Source of the DNA: Craspedostauros australis
Lineage: Eukaryota; Bacillariophyta; Bacillariophyceae; Mastogloiales; Achnanthaceae
DNA: 64,000 bases
Direction of reading: 5' to 3'
Assembly (NCBI GenBank): GCA_026770025.1
Contig: JAMXDE010000024.1
Location: 434,001 to 498,000, forward strand
The position numbers and the translations under genes are program-made. The notes under the pieces are model-generated. The model did no database searches, was not told the origin of the DNA, and was given only the letters and a program-made list of their open reading frames with translations. Below, piece by piece: positions 29,783-41,602 of the stretch. Position 1 is the stretch's first letter; every line of letters starts with the position of its first letter.

Positions 29783-31195
29783 ATCATGGGAAGTGCATCG
29801 GTTCGGTTATCCTCATCTTTGGCCGCACACGACGCGTTTCGCACTCGTGTGTGCATCGAAGTGCTGTGTAATGTGATCAGAAGGCGACGAAAGAGAGCCC
29901 AGCATCATCGCGCAACCAGACCCTGATTTCCTCTCTGTGCTCACTCTGGTTGGTTCGCGCCTCCACATTCTCCCGCACGCTGTCTCTCCGCTTCGTTTCC
30001 TGTCTCCTTTGGGAAGCGAGATGCCTCTCGTTGGTTTGGGCAGTTGAGTTGTCGCTTGAGAGAAAGTGAGATCTTGCAGTCGTCACTCTGTGTCAGTTCC
30101 TCTCTGGCCGCGCCAACTGGATGGCAAAGAACGGCATTTTATCAGCAAAAGAACGAAAGCAGAAGCGCGTGCGTGTGCTTGCGTGCGAAGAGGGAGACAC
30201 AAACAATGACACTCTTGACCACGATTGATGTCCTGTTCTGTTGTGTGTTGTTGAAGCCTTGTTTTGTGTCTGGCTGTTTGCGAATTTCTGTTGAATTGTC
30301 TGTTTGTTGGAAATCGAAGCAGTCTGCCTCAATCCCGTTCTGTCGTTTGGAAAAGCAAGACAGGTTCGAATCACGTTACTTTCCAACACAATCAGTGACA
30401 TCTGGGTATTCGGTAAATGTGTACATACATAGTATATGCTACATCGTGACGTCATATGGTAATGCATATGATCGTGTATGGAGCTTGTTATTACCAATAA
30501 ATGCCAAAGCGACATTAATTACCGCTACTTACAAAATGACAAAAACAGACAGCTCCAAACAAGATCAAACACAATCAGGAAATAGGACCACTTCGACTCA
30601 AACTCATCACAGAGAAACAGTCTTGCTTTGTTCGCGTTGGTGTGATCTCTTCGATTCTCCACGGAAACAAGAAGAACAAGGCGAAGAAGAAGAAACGTCA
30701 CAAAAAGAGAGCAACATCATAACCACCACAGACATCCTCACTCGCAGCGCGACAGACTTCACTCACACCCTCACTCCGTGATGCGAGGCAGCGCAACTAT
30801 GGTACGATGCTCCACTCCACTGCACTGCATTGCACTGCTCTAGACGAGCACAATGTGTGAGTCCATCACACCACACGAATAGTGCCGCACCAAGTCATAT
30901 ACAACATGCACTGAGGGAAGAGATATCCCACCGCAAGGCCACAGACGACGACACCTACGATTATGGCATCCGCTGCTCCCCTTTTCTTTTCATCCGCACT
31001 ATCCATCCATTCCATCTCATCCTTCGCAATGAACCCAAACTCGATGCAATGCGCAACCGCAAGGTTTTCGGGCAACATCCGGTCCCTCCTCACCGTAACC
31101 ACATGGCACACAGCACGCACCAATCACACCGACTGTTGTGCAGAAGCCGGCATCGATTCAAATGCCATACCAATCAATGACGTCATCTTGCACAA
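29783..31195. other. Intergenic, start of the repeat-rich region
   Basis: A 245-codon frame at 30,044-30,781 (+) spans the dispersed repeat described below and has no domain; I do not accept it. Otherwise no feature is seen. Confidence 0.4.
30212..30566 (+). repeat. Dispersed repeat, copy 1 (about 355 bp)
   Basis: Begins CTCTTGACCACGATTGATG and ends CCAAACAAGATCA. A close copy lies at 48,237-48,593 in the same orientation, with scattered substitutions. No clear terminal inverted repeats. The internal GTTCGAATC resembles a tRNA T-arm, but the rest does not fold as one. Confidence 0.8.
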
Positions 31196-32470
31196 TGCTC
31201 TGCATCAGTGGTCAACGTCAAGGATGGTGCTCGCTACGTCACGTCCGCCCTCATCGCCGATCTCGAGTGCCGCGGGTCCAATTACTCCACCCAAGTTCAA
31301 GTGGTATGGGTACTTCTTTTGACTTCGCCAGCAAGCCAATCATCAACACCATCATCAATTCCGCTGGCGTCGCCCTCCTTGTGGACCGTGGAATGAAGTG
31401 GGCCGCCCTCTCAAGCTCAACGTCGCCTACCGCATGATCCCAGATGAGGACTCGTATTCCATATCTCGTTTTACGAGCTCACCCCCACGCACCACGTGGA
31501 AACAATCATCGTCTTCAGCGCGCTTACGCCATGTGCCATTGTCATCCTGGACGTCATGTTCCGGGGCCGCGAGTGGCCCTCCATGTTGGGATGAACGGGT
31601 CTGGTGGCCTTGGTCACCTTGGTCATCAGCGCCTAAGGTTATGCCAGCTTCGACGATAAGTTCCAGACGCAAGGATGGTCGCCCTACGGTTGGCCCATCA
31701 TCTATCTCATCATCATCGCTTCGGAAATGGTGCGTTTCAGCAACGGCGGCGGCAGTGGCAACAGCAGCAACTCGCGCACTTGCAGGATGCTCCTGTGGTG
31801 CTTGTGATGCGTCCGAGGTGCTCTCTCTTGAGAGGGTGGTTTCAGGATGCAGCCTGCATAATACGCACCATTGGAAGCGCTCGAAATGTACCGAAAATCA
31901 CAGCGATGCCCATATCCGCACCGCTGTGTATTCTCACACAGTTCTTGGACTCCTTCCATGGTCCATCTCTTCCCCATGTGTTGTTCTTTCACATAATACG
32001 CAATCTGATCGACCCATCACACCTCGACAGGCCTACGGAAAGAAGATCGGCAAATCGGTTCCGCTGGAAACGCTGAGCAGGCCCGTTGTCTACACTAGCA
32101 TCCTTTTCATCATCCCCATGATGGTCCTAGCGAATGTCAAGGGAGAGTGCACGGGTGTCTGCACTTCTGGCAGTCCAAGCCATCGGGCAAGGCGCGCCTT
32201 GTTCCTATCACGATCTTCCTCATCCTCGGATCCTTCGTCGGGACAGACATCGGTTGCTCGGTCTGGTGGGTCCGGTCTCTTGTCCCCGCTACCTTCTTCA
32301 CTTTGATCGGGGTACTCAATAAGTGCCTCGCCATCCTCCTCAACCTCATCGTTTGGGACCAACATGGGGGCAAAAGCAGAATCATGTGCCTGCTGCTCTC
32401 TCTGGCCGGCAGCATCATCTACCAGCAGCCTCTCATGCAAATGTCAGGAATCGGGGGTACGACTTTGTCA
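31196..32470 (+). pseudogene. Frame-broken nucleotide-sugar transporter-like gene (TPT/NST family)
   Basis: Protein-like segments in order appear in different frames. One resembles a late helix pair (SAGVALLVDRGMKWA). Next come HHVETIIVFSALTPCAIVI with LDVMFRGREWPS, then a segment with ASFDDKFQTQGWSPYGW and PIIYLIIIASEM. Last come a piece with GKKIGKSVPLETLSRPVVY and the C-terminal run SLVPATFFTLIGVLNK with LAILLNLIVWDQH and LAGSIIYQQ. These match, in the right order, GDP-mannose/nucleotide-sugar transporters of the triose-phosphate-translocator superfamily (x-V-x-T-x-I-V-F-R, S-A-T-x-F-T-x-x-G-V-x-N-K, W-D-K-H-A). Several frame changes and stops separate them, and non-coding sequence (about 31,745-32,020) interrupts. 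An intron could explain one break but not all. Most likely a decayed gene; many sequence errors would be the alternative. Confidence 0.6.
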
Positions 32471-32680
32471 AGATACCCATGATTGCCGCACCTCCCAATA
32501 ATATCTTCACAACTCAATGGATTCAACATTGTTGATCACACTCGGACAACCTTGTAAGCCTGTCCCACCTCACGCAACCAATCGTGTCTTGCATCACAGG
32601 GTCTGTCCATGGTCCGTCATGGAAGTGAGGGCGAACCTATGATTTTACCACTAGTGTCTCGTGGCTTGAGTGGAGGCCAA
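32471..32680. other. Short spacer
   Basis: No feature seen between the transporter relic and the repeat-bounded interval. Confidence 0.3.
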
Positions 32681-34480
32681 TTTTTTTGGTAACCATTGGT
32701 AACAATTGGTAACTAGTCGCATGAGTCAATTTTGACGTAGACGCTGGTACATTTTGTACGTCAGTCCCACGCAAACCAGCCCCAAAACCATCATTTTTGA
32801 TACAAACCTCCTCGGCAAGTCCATGCCGCTCCGTTTGTTTGGGCTCTCCTTTGGTGAGCACTCTCATGTGTGGCTTGTAATCTCACACCCCAACTATGGT
32901 GGCAATTGGTTGGGTAGTGGTCGAGATCTGTTTGTTTCTTTGGAGCAGGCACTCGTTGATCCCATTCACGAATGCCAATCACCGCGATGTATCGTGGCGA
33001 ATTTCTGTGTGCCCCAGCGCGTGTTAACACGCGGTGGAAATGATCACAAAACATTGTGGTGCCAACCAATGTGTTCTTCACATGCTATGATCAGTTCCTT
33101 ATATCCTGATATCATCCATTGCAACTTCGTTCATCGTATTGCATTGTAGTTGTTTGTGGTTGATTGCTTCTGCAATAGCGTTTTAGTTCTACTCCAGAAT
33201 ACCGTACACCAGCAACCGTCTTGGCAACAGCAACTTGGATGCATGTGTATCGTTGCGTCCATCCTGCTTGGGAGAGCAATGATCCCTTGGTTAGCATTAG
33301 CACACAAGAGCAGTCCAAAATAGAGCAGAGTCGACTGTTTGACATCGAGGAGTCCAATCTCGCCATGCTCTGATCGCTCTTCTTTGGATCTTCCGCATCG
33401 CTGAGCATGTGCAACTGCGCCGCGCACAATTTCCACGCGGTGTGAGCACATGTTAGCATATATCGCGTGCACAATGTAGATGCCAGTGTTCGATTGGCCT
33501 TAGCGGCGCTCGAGACCAGTGTAGAACATCAGGCTACCTCTACAGAACGGTTCGAACGCGGTTTGATAGAGCACGAACAGCGACTGCGTCAACGACCCCA
33601 CCCATCGCATGAGCGCAGGATAGGTGGCTAGTCTTCGCGAGAGTGTAGCAACCAGTGCCAATGAAGACAGTTGTGGCGCGTAGTCAGGAAGCGATGTTTC
33701 CTCGGGAGGATAGTACGCGGTAAAGTGACGAAAAAAACTTGCAATTGATATATCTTTGGAGGAACTGAGGTTCGAAGACCAAGACTACATGGGCGGATTC
33801 AGGAGAGGATAATTCGTCTATTGAAAGCAACGGCACGATGATCCGACATCAGCGCGAGGCACAACCTTGCATCAAGTAGAGAGACTCAGGTGAGCAGCAC
33901 AGTACGAATCTACAACACGTAAAAACGCACGATAATTTTTGGCGCGAGCTTTTGTGCGTTCACGGATCGATGATCATGGCTGTCACGAGCATTAGTGACT
34001 GACTTCAAACACCCAAGACAACACACAAAAGCAATCTGGAACGCTGACCAGCACACCACCCGAAGCAGAATGAAGTGACGAATACAGCCATGCCATTCAC
34101 TTGAGCAATAGACGAAACAGAATTGGATGCGGGTCTTTGGAAGACGGTTGATCGAGATTGGACGAAGAAGCACCAAATTTCTGTACCAGAACGTCGTAGA
34201 CTCTACGCGGTTACCAATGGTTACCAACGAAAAAATACCAAAATCACGTCCGTACGTCGTTCGTATGAAAAAGGCCGATAAAGGGTAAAAAGAGGCATCA
34301 AGATGAACATCAAGCGGAGACTGTTTGCCAACAATGAAGACATCAACAGATAGCTCTCACTCTCCTCTTTCTAATTATGCAAAGATGTCGGTCAACGGCC
34401 ATCAACTCATCGAATGGTTGCTTGTGCCGTCGGCGATATGCCAATGGTTACCAATAGTTACCAATAATTACCAAAAAACC
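32681..34480. mobile_element. Candidate DNA element bounded by inverted arrays of a 10-bp repeat
   Basis: At 32,681-32,715 the + strand reads a T-run followed by three units of TTGGTAAC plus two bases. At 34,441-34,475 the complementary strand shows the same design: a T-run, then three units of TTGGTAAC/T-type repeats. A shorter inverted cluster lies at 34,209-34,230. The interval between is AT-richer than the gene regions and has only short frames (131 codons or fewer) without a recognisable transposase. I did not find a convincing target duplication. Either a non-autonomous element with repeated subterminal sites, or two nested ones. Confidence 0.45.
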
Positions 34481-36088
34481 AGAAATTAGCCACGAGACAC
34501 TAGGGATGCATCCGCGCATGGGCCAACAACTATGGACAACGTGAACAATAAATCCCAACCAAGTCGACGCACCTCTACGGACAGAGACACACCGGAGTCA
34601 CCTGAAAGGGAGAAACGGTGAGAAGGAGAAACAGAGGCGATCTCCCAGTCACCCAAGAGCACAAAAGAGAAACGACAGGTGACATGATGGTCGTGTGAGA
34701 GGAATTCTGAGGAATCGAGGACGATGTGGGATCGATCAATACGAAACCTGTGAGGAGATACTGAGATGACTATGAGATGTACTGCATGAGCGTAGAGCAA
34801 AATGAAACTACTGAAATGCATGATGAGATGCATGCAGAGAGCAGGAGATGGAATATCTGAGATGAATGATGAAATGCATTGATACTGCAAGATGAGATGT
34901 ACATGAAGTGCATGATGCATGACATGATGAAGCAGGAGACAGCACTACATGAGCAAGGGCAAGACTGTGTGCTACTGTTGATTATGTATGCTATGGCAAA
35001 TGGAATTGAAAGAGATGGAGATGTTGTACTCACAGTTCCAACAATGCAACAACAGGAATAGGTAATCAGATACTACTACTAGAGACTGGGTTACCCCGGA
35101 TTTCCAACATGCGAACGACGGACAAGTCGGTCGAGGCGGCGCAGCCCGAAGCGCAAAAGGATGAAGAGGCGCCGAACCTGATGGAGATACCAGCGGACAC
35201 CTCTGCTGCCAAGCAAAAGAAAAATAGAGCAGACGTATGTACGGATAGGGCCTGTCGTACGAGCCAGAGTATAACGGATGCGCAGCACTCCACACTCTAC
35301 GCTACCGGTACTCTCAAGTGCATTACATTTGGACGACCAACCACATCTCAATTCTTCGAGTATCGGTGCAATGCCGCACTGGAGCTGAAGCTGCATCAGG
35401 CGACGATGCTGTCAGCGGTGAATACGATTGTGACTGTGGTTTTGACTTGACAGCACAGGAGAGACTGTAGAAGTCATGAAGACAGTCATGTGTTGGGAAT
35501 ATTGTGTCTCTGCCATTGTCGGAACCGCCATGCTGTGGAATACACTCACGTACATGCTCTACTATACTGGCTTCGACCAACCGACAACAACGCCGACATT
35601 AATACCAGCACCAATCCCGACGTCCAAGACAAGGCAAGTGCGTCCACAAACCGCTTCACTTTGCCGGCAGGGGCGGCGGCATAGATTTTGGTCCAAGCAA
35701 TCCGCGTTCGATCATCTCACTCAAACTGCACCATTGCATCGACGTCAACACAGAAGCGAGCAGATTGAGGCGGAGCAATCGGAGCATCAAGACGGAGGAT
35801 GTTGGATGCAGGTGCACGGTGTCTACTCGCACACAGTGTCTCGCCAATCAAGTTGACAGTGGCCATCTGTTGCGCCGATCGCAGTACCTGGATGCTTGCT
35901 GCATATCAAAACAAAGTAGGTGCATCGAGTAGAGTAGCCAAAACTGTTTCGACAATTCCGCACTCTACAAGTTACATCCGTGGATCTATCATGAGAACTC
36001 TCTACTACTGGAAAGAGCAGTGTTTGATGTCCCATTTTGTTGTGCGTATGTGGTAAGGGACGAGTCTGTTGCTGCTGCGCTTGACTTC
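34481..36088. other. Intergenic; unresolved short frames
   Basis: The stretch 34,780-34,960 is rich in GATGAGATGCAT-type sequence. A 113-codon frame at 35,109-35,450 (+) starts with a charged, Ala/Glu/Lys-rich segment and has a possible GTATGT donor at about 35,234. A second frame from 35,476 begins with a hydrophobic stretch (VSAIVGTAMLWNTLTYML). They could be exons of one small gene, but I cannot join them convincingly. Confidence 0.3.
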
Positions 36089-39000
36089 CTACTGTTCCTC
36101 GTATTTCAGCATCACGCCATGCTCCACGCTCTTCTCCTGCCTTTTGCGACGTTCGTCAAGTGTCATCATCACTCCAGCCAGGATCTTTGGTTCGTTGGTT
36201 TGGAAGGAAACAATCGGACAGCTCCGTTTTGTCGTCGTCATCGTCCTCAGCTCGTCCACTGCCTCTGATTCTATCTCTTCCTCCTTGCTCTTGCTCTTGC
36301 TCTGGTCATCCGAACATGGCTGGGGTTCCATGGGTGCATCCAGCAGCTCCTCTTCTGTGGAGAGCATGCAGATCAGGCGATTCTTCCCGAAAGGAATGTC
36401 GAGGAGCTCATGTTTCACTGCATTCACTTTGTCGCGGATCTGTGTGCTAGTGGTGTGACCTTCAAAGACGTCATCGGCTTGGACGCAGATGGTATACATT
36501 GCGTGGCCCTCCAATTTCCCCTCCATTTCATTCCACTTGGCACCGATGAAGGAGATGGTTCCATCCGCCACGTTGCTGGTACCTTCCGCCACACTGCACA
36601 GAGCTGGAGTGAAGTGATGTGATGGACCGTCACACGCCTTGTTCTGTCTCATCTGTGTGAGACCTTGCAACATGTCTTGGTCCATGATGAGGGTCTCATC
36701 CTGTTGGCTTCTCATAGCCACGTCGGCATCGAAGTCGTTCATTTCGTCGAGGTATTCAAGAGAGCGAAGATCCAAGGTGTCGCCCTTGCTGATTGCCATT
36801 GACGCCATGTTGTCCCAGGCCTCAGGGTCCTTCGGCTTGGTGTTCGTTGCTGTTGCTGACGTTTTGCCATCCTCTTTGCTTGTATCCGACTCCTCATCAC
36901 CTTCAGCTTCTGACTTGACCTTCAGCCACATTGGAGATTTATGGCGATACATGCCGTCCATTGCAAGCTTACATTCGACTGTAACAGGGATCACATCCTT
37001 CAGTGCTGCCCACGCAGCTTCGACGTTCGGATCCACACATGACATTTCTTTTCCTTCCAGGGTGCACTTGCTCCGAAACATCCCAAGGGCTTTCGCAAAG
37101 ATCATGTGGACGTTCGGCCGGTGTTCAACCTGGACAGTCATGGCTGCAGAGATAGCGCAACTCACGAGCTGGGTTGACAGCATCTCGAATCTAAACGGAG
37201 TCGTCTCCAATAGTGATTCTGTGCCCCTCAATCTCTGACTACCCTGCATGAACCAGACGCAGAGCAGTTGCATCGCTTCGTTGAGGATGAACGGCTCTTC
37301 CAGTACGTTGTTGCTTGTCTTCTCGGAAAACTCTCTCTGTGTCACCAATCCGCACTCTCGAACAAGAAGCTCCATGAGCCTTCGACGCCTTTTCTTTCTG
37401 TTGCTAGCGACGTTGCTGCCATGCGGAACAACAGCGTTACTAGATTCAGATTCAGACCCAGTTTCAGATTTGGCTTTTCCTTCTGGGGCAGAAGACGACT
37501 GGAATTCGATGCCGTAGTCGAATCCCACCGCGAGCTCGTTCATCTCATCCTCGTCTTCTGGAATCGTGGCAGGTTGTGGATAAAAATAAGTGGCAAGTCC
37601 CATTGATCCTACATGTAGTCGGCTGCTTGTTGCGCTCAACTTCGACTGGTCAAAATCTCCCTGATAATACCAAAGGAAGCGCATTCCGTTGCTGCGAATA
37701 TACCTCTCAAACACCAACGACATGAGTGTGGCTTCCTCATGTGGATGGTTGTACCTGAGTTGCAAGTTGTACATTTTATCAATGAGGATGGAAGCCATCC
37801 TTGCATTTTGCTGCACGATCACCCAGAGAAACGGGGCAGCTTCCAATTCCTTGAATGCCGGAAGCGTCCCAATCTTGTTGCGATCGTTGTACTCGTATTC
37901 GGATGTGAGTGTGTTGTACAGGCCTTCCCCCACTACGTTGCCAGTGGGTGTGAGATATTGATAATTCGTATCGAGAGATCCAAATGAGCCTCCATACGCT
38001 CCCGTGCCTGCAGCAGAGAAAAGAACTTGAATCGCCCTTGCTGTTGTGGTGTCGATAGTGCCGCCGAAGCCATTTGCGATGTACTCTCCCAACTCTTCCC
38101 CCAGAGCTTTGTATTCGCTGATGATTGCACGTAGGAGGTTTGGACATGAAGATGCCTCATCGATGCAAAAAACGATTCGAACAGATTCAGGAGTTTGGGT
38201 CGGGCTGTTCGTTGTGGCGGGTTCTTCCCAAGCATTCATTGATTTGATGAGTGTTTCGAATATATCCTTGTCTGTTCTAACAATTTCGTCCAGGCAGGAG
38301 AAGAGTGCCTCGCGACATTCACTCTTTCGAGACGTTGTGTCGTCTCTGGTGGGGATGTCTTTGGAAACCATGTTCATGATGCTCATCACTCCTCCTCGCA
38401 GGTATCCGCTTGCTGCAAGTTCGACAGACTTGCCGGTGCCGCTGTTGGTGTGATAAATCAACACCCTGTCGTCATGGTCTGCTTCCGGCTTGTTGAGAAA
38501 GACCTTCAGTAGTTGTGTTCTGTCCTTTCCCTTGTGCCGAAAGTTGGCACGACCAACATAGAAGATTTTGACGTTGTTATTGCTGCAATTCAGCGTTTTT
38601 ATGCCTCCGAAAAAGCTGTTGTTGCTGCTGGCAAACGCTTCCAAGTCATTTAGGATTGCCTTGTGAAGGTTCTCAGGTTTCTTCTTCAAGGATGACCGAA
38701 CCCAGTTGAAGACGTTCTTTCTGTTCATGTCGTCTTCACGTTGTGGAGACTTGATCCATAGACTCAAGGGGTCGGTGGCAAAGATGTTCAGGATCATGTT
38801 TGCTATGCCCTCCAAATGGCGTGCTTGGTTGTGTTCTGGTTTAGCAGTGTCGACGAAGATGTGCCTGCGCCTGACCACGGTGTTCCAGAAGTCAGTCGTG
38901 GGAGCGGCCATGCTAAAATGCTGGTTCAGCATCTTCTCGACATCTTCGTTTTTCAAATTGGCATCCCAGAATGCAGAAGTGTTGAAGAGGTCCTCGTAGT

Positions 39001-39355
39001 CACTGACATCTGTTGGCGGCTCTGGCGTAGATTGGTTATCGCCGCCGGTGGATGCTGCGCGGCGACAAGAAGCAGACCACCACAGCTGCTGAGGTTGTGA
39101 TTGTTGTTGCGGTTGCCACCGCCGAAAGCTACGACGATACTGGAGTGGCGGAGACCGAGATAGATTGAGAGAGGACAACGGTCTAGCTTGTGCGAAAGGG
39201 ATCGAAGAGGCGAATCTGGAGGCTGAAGGCGGTGACAAGCATGTGCGTGGGACGGTGAATCCCCTCACGGAGTTCACGAAGGTTGTCAGTGACGCCATTG
39301 ATGACATCATCTTCTTTCGCCTTGCTGGCGCACCGAGGAGGAGAGCGCAATGCAT
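36089..39355 (-). CDS. Large P-loop NTPase family protein (member A, divergent)
   Basis: I take ATG 39,355 (1088 residues); the frame is open to 39,571, and ATG 39,310 (MMSSMASL) is an alternative. The first about 110 residues are rich in Arg, Ser, Ala and Pro and poor in acids, like an organelle presequence; members B and C lack this. The NTPase part has IYHTNSGTGKSVELAASGYLRGG (P-loop Lys at residue 309), a Walker B-like IVFCIDEASSCPNLLRA, and VLFSAAGTGAYGG with YLTPT. It aligns by motif order with B and C, including DSNARM/QNARMAS, the C(V/L)W(F/L)(I/M)QG block and TIC(V/I)(Q/K)A near the end. P-loop proteins of this size, copy number and repeat-rich setting resemble the Crinkler/RHS-type NTPases of oomycetes, chytrids and trypanosomes, but I cannot confirm membership. 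Function unknown. Confidence 0.75.
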   Translation of the reverse strand: MHCALLLGAPARRKKMMSSMASLTTFVNSVRGFTVPRTCLSPPSASRFASSIPFAQARPLSSLNLSRSPPLQYRRSFRRWQPQQQSQPQQLWWSASCRRAASTGGDNQSTPEPPTDVSDYEDLFNTSAFWDANLKNEDVEKMLNQHFSMAAPTTDFWNTVVRRRHIFVDTAKPEHNQARHLEGIANMILNIFATDPLSLWIKSPQREDDMNRKNVFNWVRSSLKKKPENLHKAILNDLEAFASSNNSFFGGIKTLNCSNNNVKIFYVGRANFRHKGKDRTQLLKVFLNKPEADHDDRVLIYHTNSGTGKSVELAASGYLRGGVMSIMNMVSKDIPTRDDTTSRKSECREALFSCLDEIVRTDKDIFETLIKSMNAWEEPATTNSPTQTPESVRIVFCIDEASSCPNLLRAIISEYKALGEELGEYIANGFGGTIDTTTARAIQVLFSAAGTGAYGGSFGSLDTNYQYLTPTGNVVGEGLYNTLTSEYEYNDRNKIGTLPAFKELEAAPFLWVIVQQNARMASILIDKMYNLQLRYNHPHEEATLMSLVFERYIRSNGMRFLWYYQGDFDQSKLSATSSRLHVGSMGLATYFYPQPATIPEDEDEMNELAVGFDYGIEFQSSSAPEGKAKSETGSESESSNAVVPHGSNVASNRKKRRRRLMELLVRECGLVTQREFSEKTSNNVLEEPFILNEAMQLLCVWFMQGSQRLRGTESLLETTPFRFEMLSTQLVSCAISAAMTVQVEHRPNVHMIFAKALGMFRSKCTLEGKEMSCVDPNVEAAWAALKDVIPVTVECKLAMDGMYRHKSPMWLKVKSEAEGDEESDTSKEDGKTSATATNTKPKDPEAWDNMASMAISKGDTLDLRSLEYLDEMNDFDADVAMRSQQDETLIMDQDMLQGLTQMRQNKACDGPSHHFTPALCSVAEGTSNVADGTISFIGAKWNEMEGKLEGHAMYTICVQADDVFEGHTTSTQIRDKVNAVKHELLDIPFGKNRLICMLSTEEELLDAPMEPQPCSDDQSKSKSKEEEIESEAVDELRTMTTTKRSCPIVSFQTNEPKILAGVMMTLDERRKRQEKSVEHGVMLKYEEQ

Positions 39356-39836
39356 GGCACACGTATTGGTGGTGGCTGGCTGGGAGATTGGCTGGAAGTT
39401 GGGTTGCTTGGCTTGTGGTGTTGCTGGATGTTGGTTTCGATGCGTGTGTGCTTTGTGGGCAGAAGGGAAGTTGCATTGGTAGATGAGGTTGGAAGCGATG
39501 CTGTGGAAACGCTCATCCAAATGGAAGTTGAATCGATGAATGTATTGCACCAATACGGATTGAAAGGTCACTCAGATGTTTGTGAGAGGGCAGTTGGGAA
39601 CATCATCACTTGTCTCTGTTGGTCATCTTGGGTTCTCTTGTCACCTTGGACATTCGGTGTGTGCTTCTGGATGTGGACTCTCTGTCTTCTTTTTTACTTG
39701 ATTTCTTCGCACTTCTCTGTTCTGCGAATATCATGTACTACGTCTGTCCGTAACACCTGCGGCGAGCTCAACGCGGTCGACTTCGACTCCCACAATCGGC
39801 AACACACATTTCACGACCATCCATTTCCGTCCAACC
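39356..39836. other. Upstream region of NTPase gene A
   Basis: Lies between gene A and the start of the duplicated unit. It should contain A's leader. No separate feature is seen. Confidence 0.4.
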
Positions 39837-40324
39837 AACAAGATCACAAACCGACACAAATGAAGATACGCTGGGTGCGAGCAAGAGAGGACGGACAGGA
39901 ACACACCCACCCACCCATCCATCATTCATCATCGATCATCAACCACCATCCGAATGATGGGACATTCCCGGCAACACCCACGATGGCATTGATCAACACG
40001 CCATGCCTGGTTGGTAGCGAGATCTCGGAAGGCACAGTCGTACTCGTGCAGGGTGGGTGGAAGATGACGGAGAGAAAGCAGTCATGACGGGCGCTTCTTG
40101 TCCACGAGAATAGAGACTTGGGAATAGAGGATACCCGCAGCAAGGTTGAACGCATCGCGGAACAACGTGTGGAACAACAGTGCGAAGCGCATGGAGCATA
40201 TCGCAGCTGATCTGCGCGATCACCAGGAAGTTCTGCGCCGCTGATGGATGGATGGGCAACAGTGGATGTGGTTGATGTCGGCATTCCGTGTGACTTGATG
40301 TTCTCATCATTCGCCGCTGTCACA

Positions 40325-40400
40325 GTAACCCCATCAGCAGCATCAGCAGCATCAGCATCAGCAGCATCAACAGCATCAGCATCAGCAGGAGCAACGTCGG
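40325..40400. repeat. AGCATC/AGCAGC triplet-type microsatellite
   Basis: Tandem ATCAGC and AGCAGC units. The corresponding array in copy 2 (about 49,077-49,125) is shorter, a length difference between the two duplicated segments. Confidence 0.85.
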
Positions 40401-41074
40401 TAGCGATATCATGGGTGCGTGGATGAATTCCATGAAGGCATTCCATGAAGATATTCCATGGCTGCCCTGATTGTCCCCACAACCTCCACAACGAACGGAG
40501 CAGCATCAGCGATATCGTGTAGAGCACAAGAAGTCACTCGTCGCTGACTCAGCTACCACATCCGTCTACTCTACTCGACTCGACTCCATGATGAGCAGGC
40601 CACCTTCCCTCCAAGGACGGATCTGATCTTGACGATGAGTACCGCCGCGATCAATTCGCACATGACCGTTGCATGCTGTTCGATGTGGAGTATCTGAATG
40701 CGAGCCGTGGCTGAAACAGTAGTTGAAGAAGCTCTCTCGATGACGAAGCACACAATGGCAATCCGCTCCATGGAGGACGCGACGTCCCATGGCTCGTTCT
40801 CATCAACTTGCTGACGGGTGTGAATGAGACATGATGGGAATCCACTGATCCGAATGCCTCCTTCCATCCCTCCATTCCGTTGTTGCTGCTGCAAATGGTG
40901 TTGCAGTTGTTATTGTTGGGCATCGCTATCAAGGAGGACCGCGCCCGTTGTATCGTCTATTGCTCATCGTCGATCATGATCAATCTCACCGCGAAGTCTG
41001 CTGCAGATTCTGCAGTCGCTGTTCATCCCTGTGAGTAAGCATATGCTCGTGCTTGTCCTCGTTGGCCCGATGGC

Positions 41075-41602
41075 TAATAGAGCCCAAACGTAATGGCTGT
41101 TGTCTTGTTGGCTGTTCTTTAGCTGTAGGCAGAGGCTTGACTGGCAAGCGATCCGGACGAGAGTCTTCTGTTCCACAAGTAGTCAATTGAGAATACTGGT
41201 AGATGGTGAAGAAACGTGCGGATTATGAGATTAGTGCTATGGTTCTTCTCTTCGAGGGGAATCTCCTGTGATGTCATGTATGACAATGCGTGTGGGTTGT
41301 GTAGCCCAAGTACCGTGGGTCGAGATCCGTCGTCTGGGTTCTGTGAGAGACAATGGGCGATGATGATCGTTGTTGTGGTTTTGGTTCCGTGCGTCGGCGT
41401 TTTGGCGATGGTGGGTGTCAGAAACTTGGTTATCGGAAGCCCATTGGTTCCCTGACACGAATTCCGAAGATCCGCTTCAAGGTTCTGGATCTGTCTCCAA
41501 ACGTGGGGTTCGGCGAAGTGTCCGTTCGATCTACTGGAATGCTGACGAGTCAGAGGATTCGTAGTCTCTCTCGCTAAGGTGGTTACTAGTTTAGCTCTAT
41601 TA
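41075..41602. mobile_element. 528-bp TIR element (MITE-like) inserted in copy 1 only
   Basis: It begins TAATAGAGCCCAAAC and ends with the inverse GCTCTATTA; internal to the perfect 9-bp terminal repeat the match continues imperfectly (CCAAAC versus CTAAAC). It is flanked by ATGGC on both sides (41,070-41,074 and 41,603-41,607), a 5-bp target duplication. Copy 2 has the empty site at about 49,803-49,810 (CCGATGACTATCCATTCC versus a reconstructed CCGATGGCAATCCATTCC). A 166-codon frame inside it (-) extends past the right end and shows no transposase motif, so it is presumably non-autonomous. Superfamily not determined. Confidence 0.85.

Noticed and set aside
30364..30372. GTTCGAATC resembling a tRNA T-loop (also at 48,390-48,398)
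   Set aside because: The flanking bases do not form a T-stem or acceptor stem, and no anticodon arm fits; it is part of a dispersed repeat.
30044..30781. 245-codon + frame
   Set aside because: Most of it translates the dispersed repeat; the copy at 48,148-48,738 drifts in sequence without protein-like conservation and no domain is visible.
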